This document shows positions 56,150-64,000 of a stretch of 64,000 bases of DNA, one piece after another. Every line of letters begins with the position of its first letter. Positions within the stretch are counted from its first letter, which is position 1. Location of the stretch: NCBI GenBank assembly GCA_030522415.1, contig CM060125.1:2202901-2266900 (forward strand), written 5' to 3'. Source of the stretch: Channallabes apus. Lineage: Eukaryota > Chordata > Actinopteri > Siluriformes > Clariidae. The position numbers and the translations under genes were made by a program. The notes under the pieces are model-generated. The model ran no database searches. It was not told where the DNA came from and worked only from the letters and a program-made list of their open reading frames with translations.

Positions 56150-56620
56150 TAGCGGATAAAACACTGCCAGGTGTCTATAAACAGTGCCAGAGTCCGGACA
56201 CTGCACCTCATTTCTGCTGTTTAAATCTGCTTTGTTCTGCGTTTCCTCCTTAAAGTGTCGGAGTGAACCGAGCAGACTCGCGGTTCAGTGTGTGAGGTGA
56301 ACCCGGTACACACGCGGTAATTATTTGAACACGCTAGTTTTATATCATCGCCACAGTGACGGTTGGCTGCGCAAAATCACCGCATTCGGCGGGAGAAATT
56401 CAAATATTGCGGCACAACCGCGGCCGGTTACACCGAGAAACCCGGACATGCACGCGCACGCGGCTCGGTGTTAAATCTCTCCTTTTACACCAGATTTTAA
56501 GTGTCTGTATTAACGCCGCTTTACCTGAGCAGTTCGGTGGTTGGAACAAACAAGTAAAATGACACTGAACCCCAGGACTGAGCTGTTGCTAGCTATCGTT
56601 AGGTATGTAGCTCGGCTGTG
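56150..56620. other. CpG-rich block inside the 3.5-kb element
   Basis: Far more CpG than the surroundings (GACTCGCGGTTCAGTG, ACAACCGCGGCCGG, CACGCGCACGCGGC). It could be an internal promoter of the element or a captured host promoter. A 68-codon + strand ORF at 56356-56562 has no known motif. Confidence 0.5.
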
Positions 56621-57343
56621 ACAGGATTCAGAACAGTAACTTACACACTATAAAGTTGTGTATACAGACAGACAGAGGCATTATTTCAGTAACTTGTGTT
56701 AGCTGTTTACTCACCAGGATTTGTAAGGAATGTTCCAGAATGTTCCAGGAGCTTCATGTCCATTCTCACATCCTCACAGCCTTCTTGTCTCTGATGTTAC
56801 ACGAGATTTCCCATGAGCACTTGCGCAGGGCAATTTACTCAATTATTTAAGTTTTTCTTGTTAAATATAAAGAATATTGATTTAGAATGAGTGATAATTG
56901 TAGTTCTTGAAACTAATCAGCATTAATTACTCCATTACCAAATATTCTGATTGAAATGTATCAAAAATATTAAGTGCCTGTTAAAAATTTAATTCAGTTA
57001 GTCAAATACTAATTTCTATTTGTGAAATAAACTTAAATTATAGTGTAAATTTAAGACAAACAGAACAGTAGTTTTTTAAGGCATTTATTTTGATTTGTCT
57101 AACTCAAACAATCATGTATGTGACTTTTAGAGATTTTATTAAGGTAACATAACCTGTTTATTACTGTGAAATTTACAAGGCCACAGAATAATTTTTAGAG
57201 TGTATTACTGTGTGTTGTGCCAACAGTATGTGGCTGAAATTATATTAAAAAAACACTTGATATGGCCAAGGGATAAATGTACTGTACTGTAAATGATAGA
57301 GGCTATTGTGTGTAAAAAAACCAAAAAACAGCTCACTATTGAA

Positions 57344-57577
57344 GGGCACTGGTGGCTCAGTGGTAGGTGTTTCGCCTGCCATGCGGAAGGCCCGGGTTCG
57401 ATTCCAGCCAGTGCCCACACCCCAGCCACTGGATACAGTGCCGGTCCCAAGCCCGGATAAAATGGGAGGGTTGCGTCAGGAAGGGCATCCGGTGTAAAAC
57501 CTGTGCCAAGTTGTAGTGCGGACTGGATATTCCGCTGTGGCGACCCCTTGCTGGGAGCAGCCGAAAGACCAACAACA
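57344..57577 (+). mobile_element. tRNA-Gly-derived SINE, copy 1
   Basis: The first 74 bases fold like tRNA-Gly: acceptor arms GCACTGG and CCAGTGC pair, a D arm GCTCAGTGGTAG, an anticodon loop CTGCCAT (anticodon GCC) and a T loop TTCGATT. The 3' side of the T stem is damaged. The body has CCAGCCACTGGATACAGTGC, GGGAGGGTTGCGTCAGGAAG and TTCCGCTGTGGCGACCCC. The twin is at 63570. Confidence 0.85.
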
Positions 57578-57579
57578 TC

Positions 57580-58565
57580 GAGGTTCTACTCGCAAGCTTG
57601 TGCATTTCCAGAGCTGGTCTTTGTTGTCTGTGACCACAAGAAGCCTGTGCGCTAATTGCTTAATATGGATGCAAACTTCAATAGCAATGCTTTGAACCAA
57701 AAAGCATGAGGAGCATACAGTACATATTTTGTATTTAATTACAGAAGGATTATTCAGGTAGAGAGGCAGTAAAAAAGTGCATTTTGCTAGTCAGAATATA
57801 ATGAAAAAGTTTTAATGATGTTGAAATGAAGGTACAAGGCACCTTTTGGATTATGACCTTGTATGTAGATCAAGTAATTGAAATAAAACTGAATGTATCT
57901 ATAATAACTTTCTAAAATGGAAAAAAATTAAGGAATTGAGGGAAACTGTATATAAAGGAAAGATCTGATGATGAAACATAACATATACATAACAAAACGT
58001 ATAATAGACGTATAATATAATATGTGTATAATGTATATAAAATAGAACTGGGAAGCAAAGTGTATACTTTACTGCAATGGAGATGTGGTCTAATCTAATT
58101 GACAAAATACACTTTGCTAATCTTGTCGACTGTAAGAGAGGACAATGTCAGCAAGGGATGATGATGAAATTAAAACCAGTTGGGGAAACTTCAGCGTGTT
58201 TAGCAGGATAGGCTCTGTGAATTCCTCATAAATATTTAAAAGCAAAAGAGACAACTGCTGCAATGTGGCTGAGAAAAACTGCTGCTGCTATAAAAGAACT
58301 GAGAGAAGAGACTAAGGTGTGGAATCAGGTCTGAATGGAAGTAATGCCAGGGCTCATTGTTAAGACCCCAGGAGAAAATTTTCAATGCACATCAATAAAG
58401 GCTACTCATGAAAAAAACATATCAACATTTAAACCACATAACGTAAATGATTATGCACTAATGACAATGTGCATTATTTCAGCTATACCTTTCTTTTACA
58501 GGCCATGGGCTGAAACTAACAATGATTTTCAAGCAAAGGTACTGTACTGTACCTTGGAACGTTTG
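57580..58565. other. no confident feature
   Basis: AT-rich. Region 58190-58540 has AAGGCTACTCATG and similar words that feel repeat-like, but no family was recognised. Confidence 0.35.
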
Positions 58566-58566
58566 G

Positions 58567-58776
58567 GTGTGTGAAGTTTGCATGTGCTTAGCGTGATTGA
58601 TGGGTTTCCTCCCACCGATGCAGATTAGTCGTGGTTCCAAAATTGCCAAAAACTGAATGTAGGCTAATTGAGCTAATCCCTAAAAAAACCTTCCCAACAG
58701 TGTTTGACTGATAGTACTTAGTTAGTAACATAGTAACCCAGTGTAAGGAAAGCAATTTGTAAGTGTAAGCCAAGTG

Positions 58777-58815
<39 letters not shown>

Positions 58816-58835
58816 CCCTGGGATAAGTGGTATAT
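58567..58835 (+). mobile_element. V-SINE, very degenerate, with (TG)n
   Basis: GAAGTTTGCATGTGCTTAGC, GGGTTTCCTCCCACCGATGC and CCTGGGATAAGTGGTATATGG fit V-SINE order. A (TG)n at 58778-58811 expanded inside it. Confidence 0.55.
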
Positions 58836-58894
58836 GGAGTCAGAGAGTGAAATTCTGGTTCTGGTATTGTTATTTAGGCAAACTTTTCTTGTTT

Positions 58895-59402
58895 ACATTT
58901 TATATAAATTTGATATAAAACCAATATTTTTTCGCTGCTTTTGAACTAGTCAAATAATAATAATAATAATAATAATAATTATTCATTCATTCATTCATTC
59001 ATCTTCTATACCGCTTTATCCTTCTATTCAGGGTCGCGGGGGACCTGGAGCCTATCCCAGGTGACTTCGGGCACTAGGCGGGGTACACCCTGGACAGGGT
59101 GCCAATCCATCGCAGGGCACACACACATACACACACTCACACACCCAATCACACACTACGGTCAATTTGGGAACACCAATTAGCCTAACCTGCATATCTT
59201 TGGACTGTGGGAGGAAACCGGAGTACCCGGAGGAAACCCACCAAGCACGGGGAGAACATGCAAACTCCATGCACACAGAGACGGGAATCGAGCCTGGCCG
59301 GGGAATCGAACCCAGACCCTGGAGGTGCAAGGCATGATAATAATAATAATAATAATTATTATTATTATTTGACTAGTTCAAAAGCAGCAAAAAATATTAT
59401 TA

Positions 59403-59437
<35 letters not shown>

Positions 59438-59462
59438 TGACTAGTTCAAAAGCAGCGAAAAA

Positions 59463-59499
<37 letters not shown>

Positions 59500-59525
59500 T
59501 GACTAGTTCAAAAGCAGCGAAAAAA

Positions 59526-59559
<34 letters not shown>

Positions 59560-59722
59560 TGACTAGTTCAAAAGCAGCGAAAAATATTATTATTATTATT
59601 ATTATTATTATTTGACTAGTTCAAAAGCAGCGAAAAATATTATTATTATTATTATTATTATTATTTGACTAGTTCAAAAGCAGCGAAAAAATATTGGTTT
59701 TATATCAAATTTATATAAAATG
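58895..59722. repeat. foldback with amplified TTA-rich tandem unit
   Basis: The left arm (58895-58979) reads ATAAATTTGATATAAAACCA, then AATATTTTTTCGCTGC and TTTTGAACTAGTCAAATAAT. The right arm (about 59656-59722) is its reverse complement. Between them, TTTGACTAGTTCAAAAGCAG occurs six times in + orientation (near 59368, 59436, 59498, 59558, 59611 and 59664). Spacings of 68, 62, 60, 53 and 53 bases are filled by (TTA)n of falling length. A V-SINE sits in the loop. Confidence 0.9.
58983..59333 (-). mobile_element. V-SINE, head truncated, in the foldback loop
   Basis: Minus-strand copy with complete tail and centre. It stops after GGAGGTGCAAGGC, so about 35 bases of the tRNA head are missing, and ATAATAATA sequence abuts both sides. 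Confidence 0.88.
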
Positions 59723-60055
59723 TTTATTATTTATTTGTTTATTATTATTTATTATGTTTATCTATAATTATAATTTATTATTTTTATAATTATAATTTAT
59801 TATTTTTATAATTATTATTTATTATTATTTATTATTTGTTTATTATTATTTATTATGTATTATTATTATTATTATTATTATATCTCTTTTGGTATTAAAA
59901 TTCATTATACTTTTTGTTCAGTCTCACCACTCAAATTTTTGTTTGGCCTCATCATGCAGGCTTTTGCATGGTCTCACCATTTTTTCGTCAGTTGTATTTT
60001 TTGCTTGACTTAATATTTTCATTTGCCTTTGGACTCATCACAAAAAGCTTCAAGG
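59723..60055. other. AT-rich simple sequence
   Basis: TTATTA and TTTATTATT words dominate to about 59880, probably derived from the same (TTA)n process. No gene. Confidence 0.6.
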
Positions 60056-60059
60056 GTTG

Positions 60060-60290
60060 ACACACCTCAGGTCTGTGTGTGTAAAGCTTTCATCCCCATG
60101 TTTTGTGGGCTTTCTCTGGGTACTCCAGTTTCCTCCTACAGTCTAAAGCTACAGTATGCAGAGTAAGCTAATTGGCATTTTCATAATCCCCGCAGTGCGT
60201 ACTTCAGCCTCTGGGTGTATCCTGCTGAGTGCCCGAGGCTGCAGACTTCCTGCTACCCAGTATTAATAAGATAATCATTATAGAATGAGT
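60060..60290 (+). mobile_element. V-SINE, degenerate
   Basis: TTTCATCCCCATGTTTTGTG, CTCTGGGTACTCCAGTTTCC, AAGCTAATTGGCATTTTC and a CTGGGTGTATCCTGCTGAG block match the V-SINE centre and 3' half. The head is missing. Confidence 0.7.
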
Positions 60291-60304
60291 GATGAAGTCA
60301 GTTG

Positions 60305-60336
60305 CCCCCCCCCCCCCCCCTTTTTTTTTTTTTTTT
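60305..60336. repeat. C16T16 homopolymer pair
   Basis: Sixteen C then sixteen T without interruption: an all-pyrimidine strand of 32 bases, capable of unusual DNA structures and prone to length errors in sequencing. Confidence 0.95.
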
Positions 60337-60420
60337 ACTTCTCACTAGCTCTTCTAATTAAGAGAGGGTGTGGTTTCTGTAGGGATTTTTTAAACTAATT
60401 ATTAACTAGTTAACATGTTA

Positions 60421-60580
60421 TTGTAACACACACAAAAAAGTATTTTGTGTCATATAACAGGGTTCATAAGTAATTCGATTCAATTTAATTGAATTTTATT
60501 TGTATAGCATTTCAACACTAGACAGAATTTCTTTCAAATCTATTTTTTCCAAATCTATTTAAATACACATAGTTCACATG
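60421..60580 (-). repeat. inverted segment with LINE tail, left copy
   Basis: ACACACAAAAAAGTATTTTG, TGTCATATAACAGGGTTCAT, a TTGAATTT tail and TATTTGTATAGCATTTCAAC recur in reverse complement at 62930-63077. The homology includes a LINE end (TTGAATTG-type) and more than 50 bases beyond it. Confidence 0.85.
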
Positions 60581-60672
60581 TTAACATGTCCAGAAGGAAA
60601 TCACCTAACCATAACTGATAATTCAATGTTGTTCTCCTTGAAGGAGCTTATGCGGAGATTCAGCAAAAAATA

Positions 60673-61375
60673 CACTATATTGCCAGAAGTATTTACTCCC
60701 CTTGCTTCACATGCATATGAACTTGAATACAGTAACATCCAATTCTTAACCCATAAGGAACTGGATCGCAAATGCAGGGCTCTGAGGCAAACCAGCAATA
60801 TTTCAAAACTTCTCATTTAAGCATGAGAAAGAAAATATTACAGAAAATGTGACAAAGCTTGGGTACGCATGCTTTTTTTTAATTACATGGGGTTGTTTTT
60901 CAGGAGTAGGGTTCAGTCCCTTAGTTCCAGTATAAGGAACTTTTAATGCTTCAGCATATCAAGACATTTTTGACAATTTCATGCTCCTAACTTTGTGTGA
61001 ACAGTTTGGTGATGGCCCCTTCCTTCCAGCACAAAAGAAGGTACATAAAGACATACCATAGATGAGTGAGTTTGGTGTGGAGGAACTTGACTGGCCTGCA
61101 CCTCAACCCGATAGGACCCCTTTGGGATGAATTAGAGCAGAGTCAGGCCATCTCGTCCAAATCAATGACTGACCTCACAGATGCGCTTCTGGAAGAAAAT
61201 TCCCATAAACATTCTCCTAACCCTTGTGGAAAGCCAGAAAAGTTGCCTAAACCCAGAAGATTTGAAACAAAGGTTGGGCCAACATCATATTAAATCCTAC
61301 AGTATTGATTAAGAATACGATGTTACTCAAGTTCATATGCATGTGATGGCTGGTAAGTTTATGCAAGTGAGTTTA
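60673..61375 (+). mobile_element. Tc1-like relic
   Basis: The left end CACTATATTGCCAGAAGTAT is next to TA (60671-60672). Near 61080 the + strand reads VEELDW, then GPLWDELEQSQA, and the frame ends KVGPTSY at 61293. These are decayed forms of the Tc1 'VEELDWPAQSPDLNP..LWDELE' and 'AAKGGPTSY' ends. Catalytic blocks are mostly lost. The right end is eroded. Confidence 0.75.
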
Positions 61376-61658
61376 TGGTATCAGAATCAGTATACAGTAT
61401 CATGAATACCATTGAAAAATCATTTACTATAGTTTATCCTATATATACAGTAGCTTACATACCATTTTACTGGTTTTAAATGTGTAATACAGCAATTACT
61501 GGTTTTCTCATAAAGTCATTCTTATTAAAGTTAAATGTTGCATAATAAATATCAGTGTGACTTTCAAGAAGACTTTCTTTTTGTCTTTGGAGTATGTTGT
61601 GAGAGACTTGATGCAGAACACAGGATTTTATAATATAAAATGTATCGTATTTCAAATA

Positions 61659-61768
61659 GATTGCAAATGCAGGGCTCTGACGCAAACCATCAATATTTCA
61701 AACCTTCTCATTTAAGAAAGAGAACGAAAATATAACAGAAAACAAGACAATGTTTTGACAAAGACAAT
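61659..61768 (+). repeat. direct duplicate of part of the Tc1 relic region
   Basis: GCAAATGCAGGGCTCTGA, CAATATTTCAAACCTTCTCA and the following GAACGAAAATATAACAG repeat the sequence at 60764-60866 in the same orientation, at roughly 85% identity. Confidence 0.8.
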
Positions 61769-61769
61769 G

Positions 61770-62400
61770 TTTGGGTATAAGAGACAGGAGATACACTATT
61801 ATTGTATAATAGTACAAATGAAATTGGCCCCAAATTAGGGGAGAGGGACAGCCACACACGTGCGCATGATGTGTCTGATGATCTCTGTTTATTATCTAAG
61901 AGAGCAATTTTAAGCTTTTGTTCAAGTGCCCTGTGTCACGTCCAACCCGTACATCAAAAGAACAAGTCCTAGAGAGTCATGAAGACAGACAGACGATAGG
62001 AAACACATTAGCATTTTTAGGTTAGACAAAAAGGTTCCAGCGGTATACAGTGTATGTATACAGTACATGCGGACACAGGCTATACTGTAGAAAGAATTAC
62101 CATATAAATAATCAGGAAACGCTAGGGAGAATTATTCAATTCAAACAACTTTATTAATCTCAGAGGGAAATTTCTTTATCATATGAGGAATTGCAATGTT
62201 TTATGAGCATAGTGACATGGAAACATACAAATAATATCAGAAAACCTTATACCATGTTGTATATTTAACAAAACTACATGCGATACTGTAGTGTAAGAAT
62301 GCTAGTGGAGTTAGTTAAATTTTCCGATCAATATGTTTCTGTTTTCCCTCTTGCTCATGTTATCATTTGTACTGGTTTTGCTACATTTTCCTAAAGATTT
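61770..62400. other. non-coding with a LINE-tail-like word
   Basis: AACTTTATTAATCTCAGAGG near 62149 with the preceding ATTCAATTCAAA recalls an inverted LINE 3' end. No gene recognised. Confidence 0.4.
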
Positions 62401-62403
62401 TTA

Positions 62404-62500
62404 TTCATTCATTCATCTTCTATACCGCTTTATCCTGTATTTATCCTGAACACAGGATTACGCGGTATAGAAAATGAATGAATGAATGAATGAATGTTTT
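62404..62500. repeat. two V-SINE tails head to head
   Basis: ATTCATTCATCTTCTATACC plus GCTTTATCCTGT at the left, then after about 11 bases ACACAGGATTACGCGGTATA and GAAAATGAATGAATG at the right. The two are inverted copies of the SINE 3' end and form a near-perfect hairpin. Confidence 0.9.
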
Positions 62501-62501
62501 T

Positions 62502-62925
62502 TAAAGGCCTTGTGACCTGTGGAATGGCATGGGGAAATTTTTCACAGAAACCAACAGAGACAAGACTTTTTTTCTATTTTATCACTCGTTGTCTGTGTGT
62601 TGTACATCATAAGTTGGCACTTTAACAGCTAATAAATGTAACCAGATGAACTATTAGAGCACACAGAATGATTTTTATAATAGACTCTTATATGCAGATG
62701 CTTCTAATGTTATCTGAAATTTGCAGCTATTCATGCACATGTGTGCAGGGACACACTCCAGCAATTTTGTTTACATACACACACTTTCTCTTAAACATGT
62801 TACTACTGTAAATATTAATTTAATACAACTCCCACTCAAAATGCATAACCGGTTAATACAGATATAATAATGATTGCTATACAGTTTTAATAGTTAATGA
62901 AAGAAGCATTTGTTATCAGGAGACT
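62502..62925. other. no feature recognised
   Basis: AT-rich non-coding sequence. Confidence 0.4.
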
Positions 62926-62929
62926 TTTA

Positions 62930-63077
62930 TGAAAAAAAGGCTATGTGTATTAAATAGGTTTGATAAAAATTCGGTCTAGTGTTGAAATGCTATACAAATA
63001 AAATTCAATTCAATTCAATTGAATTACTTATGAACCCTGTTATATGACACAAAATACTTTTTTTGTGTGTGTTGCAA
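62930..63077 (+). repeat. inverted segment with LINE tail, right copy
   Basis: Reverse-complement partner of 60421-60580. TTGAAATGCTATACAAATAA, an AATTCAATTCAATTG tail and TGAACCCTGTTATATGACAC are the clearest matches. Confidence 0.85.
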
Positions 63078-63079
63078 TA

Positions 63080-63565
63080 AAACAGACACTACAGTAAACT
63101 AGACACAAACAGGCACTTTATCCAGGCTAACACAAGGCACAATTATGAAATATTTGAAGTAACAGCCATTAAAAGCCATAAAGAAAAGTTTTGCACTAGC
63201 GGCTAGCCACTTAGTGTGAACATTATTTTCCTCACTCAAAGTCTGAATCCCTCCTTTTTAAAAAATTTTTTTTAGCAAAGACATTCTGTCAGATTTAATT
63301 TTCAGTTGCAGTTCTAGATGTACTTTTGTTAAAAAAATGTTTGTTTGTTAATAAAACCTCCAAATCTCTATACCCTCCATCACTGCACGTTCTAATGTTT
63401 GCTAACGTTGATATCAGAACAGAATAGCTAACAGGGACGCTACGTAGCTTCTCTTGGTCCTTACAGATCATAACTGTCAACACCATGATGGCAGCCTCAT
63501 CTTAATCGTTCTTTTATTGCGGGGAAAAGTAAGATAAGGTAAGATAAGATAAGAAAAAATAAAAT
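63080..63565. other. non-coding, GATAA simple sequence at right edge
   Basis: No gene recognised. GATAA-type units lie at 63530-63565 and again after the SINE, where they form its target-site flanks. Confidence 0.45.
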
Positions 63566-63569
63566 AAGA

Positions 63570-63805
63570 GGGCACTGGTGGCTCAGTGGTAGGTGTTTCG
63601 CCTGCCATGCGGACGGCCCGGGTTCGATTCCAGCCAGTGCCCACACCCCAGCCACTGGATACAGTGCCGGTCCCAAGCCCGGATAAAATGGGAGGGTTGC
63701 GTCAGGAAGGGCATCCGGCGTAAAACCTGTGCCAAGTTGTAGTGCGGCCTGGATATTCCGCTGTGGCGACCCCTTGTCGGGAGCAGCCGAAAGGCCAACA
63801 ACAAC
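63570..63805 (+). mobile_element. tRNA-Gly-derived SINE, copy 2
   Basis: Almost identical to 57344-57577 (a handful of substitutions). It starts GGGCACTGGTGGCTCAGTGG and ends GGCCAACAACAAC. AAAATAAGA flanks both sides as a probable target duplication. The rest of the window to 64000 is AT-rich without a gene. Confidence 0.88.
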
Positions 63806-64000
63806 AAAATAAGATAAGATAAGATATACATTTATAAGTATAGACATAAATATATACAGTACAGTGTATAAATACAGAAGAAAAGAAGCAAGCAATACAT
63901 CTTGCACTAAGTAATATTGCACAGTTTAAAATTGTATTATTGCATTGTTGCTATTGCATAAAAGTTAAAATTATTGTTATCGCACAGTTTAACAAACAAA

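Larger units (their letters stand above)
53726..57202. mobile_element. unclassified 3.5-kb element with short inverted termini
   Basis: The left end CACTCTAAAAAATAAA and the right end AATAATTTTTAGAGTG are inverted copies over about 13 bases. TA is present on both outer sides (53724-53725 and 57203-57204). AT-rich arms contain words like AATTGAGTAAAT at the left and TTTACTCAATTATTTAAG at the right. The interior holds a CpG-rich block and two later SINE insertions. No transposase recognised. Confidence 0.5.

Noticed and set aside
57344..57417. Functional tRNA-Gly gene
   Set aside because: The T stem is mispaired and the same head is fused to the same SINE body at 63570, so it is a SINE head.
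1..64000. CRISPR arrays, operons, prokaryotic features or retroviral gag-pol-env
   Set aside because: No spaced identical repeats, no ribosome-binding-site-led gene runs, and no LTR pair with retroviral protein motifs. The window is eukaryotic with spliced genes and transposons.

Overview
The window looks like nuclear DNA of a teleost fish. It is AT-rich, genes are split by introns, there are many dinucleotide and trinucleotide microsatellites, and several copies of a tRNA-headed SINE of the fish V-SINE type sit beside Tc1/mariner and hAT DNA transposons. Several repeat styles (the V-SINE tail, the tRNA-Gly-headed SINE, the Tc1 families) fit an ostariophysan such as a catfish, but that is inference. 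I see no bacterial-style operon, CRISPR array, rRNA gene or functional tRNA gene.

Host genes. Only a few short coding pieces are visible, all on the + strand. (1) A terminal exon at 1329-1529 with a polyadenylation signal closes a gene that begins before the window. (2) At 2957-7905 there is a small immune-type receptor gene: a split leader peptide (2957-2987, 3252-3281), a transmembrane exon (6609-6716), a linker exon (7573-7625) and a tail exon (7714-7905) carrying an ITIM and an ITSM in the Siglec/CD33-like arrangement. No Ig-domain exon is recognisable between leader and transmembrane exon; that interval holds a dead LINE and a hAT insertion. (3) At 14634-15010 a TATA-containing promoter leads into a first coding exon of 42 codons with a good Kozak context and a phase-0 donor; a candidate 20-codon exon of matching phase lies at 43486-43545. 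(4) Weaker exon candidates lie at 35971-36270 and, behind two CCAAT boxes, at 51349-51357.

Mobile DNA dominates the rest. Two Tc1-like elements keep complete 340-codon DD34E transposase frames (12697-13719 on +, 16806-17828 on -), each between long inverted repeats of IR/DR type. A near-identical sister of the second lies at 40985-42567 but is frameshifted. A third family (9753-11105) has lost its first catalytic Asp, and many older Tc1 relics are present (around 6.8, 21.9, 25.7, 33.1-35.3, 38.2, 46.0 and 60.7 kb). hAT-type elements with 8-bp target duplications lie at 215-1109, 5708-6044, 22701-23423, 26050-26601, 27975-29377 and 30024-30496. V-SINE copies, two other tRNA-derived SINE families and LINE 3' ends are scattered throughout, often nested.

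Repeat architecture. The right third holds unusual structures: a foldback with an amplified TTA-rich tandem unit (58895-59722), inverted copies of a LINE-end segment 2.4 kb apart (60421-60580 and 62930-63077), head-to-head SINE tails (62404-62500) and a 3.5-kb unclassified element with short inverted termini (53726-57202) that encloses a CpG-rich block.
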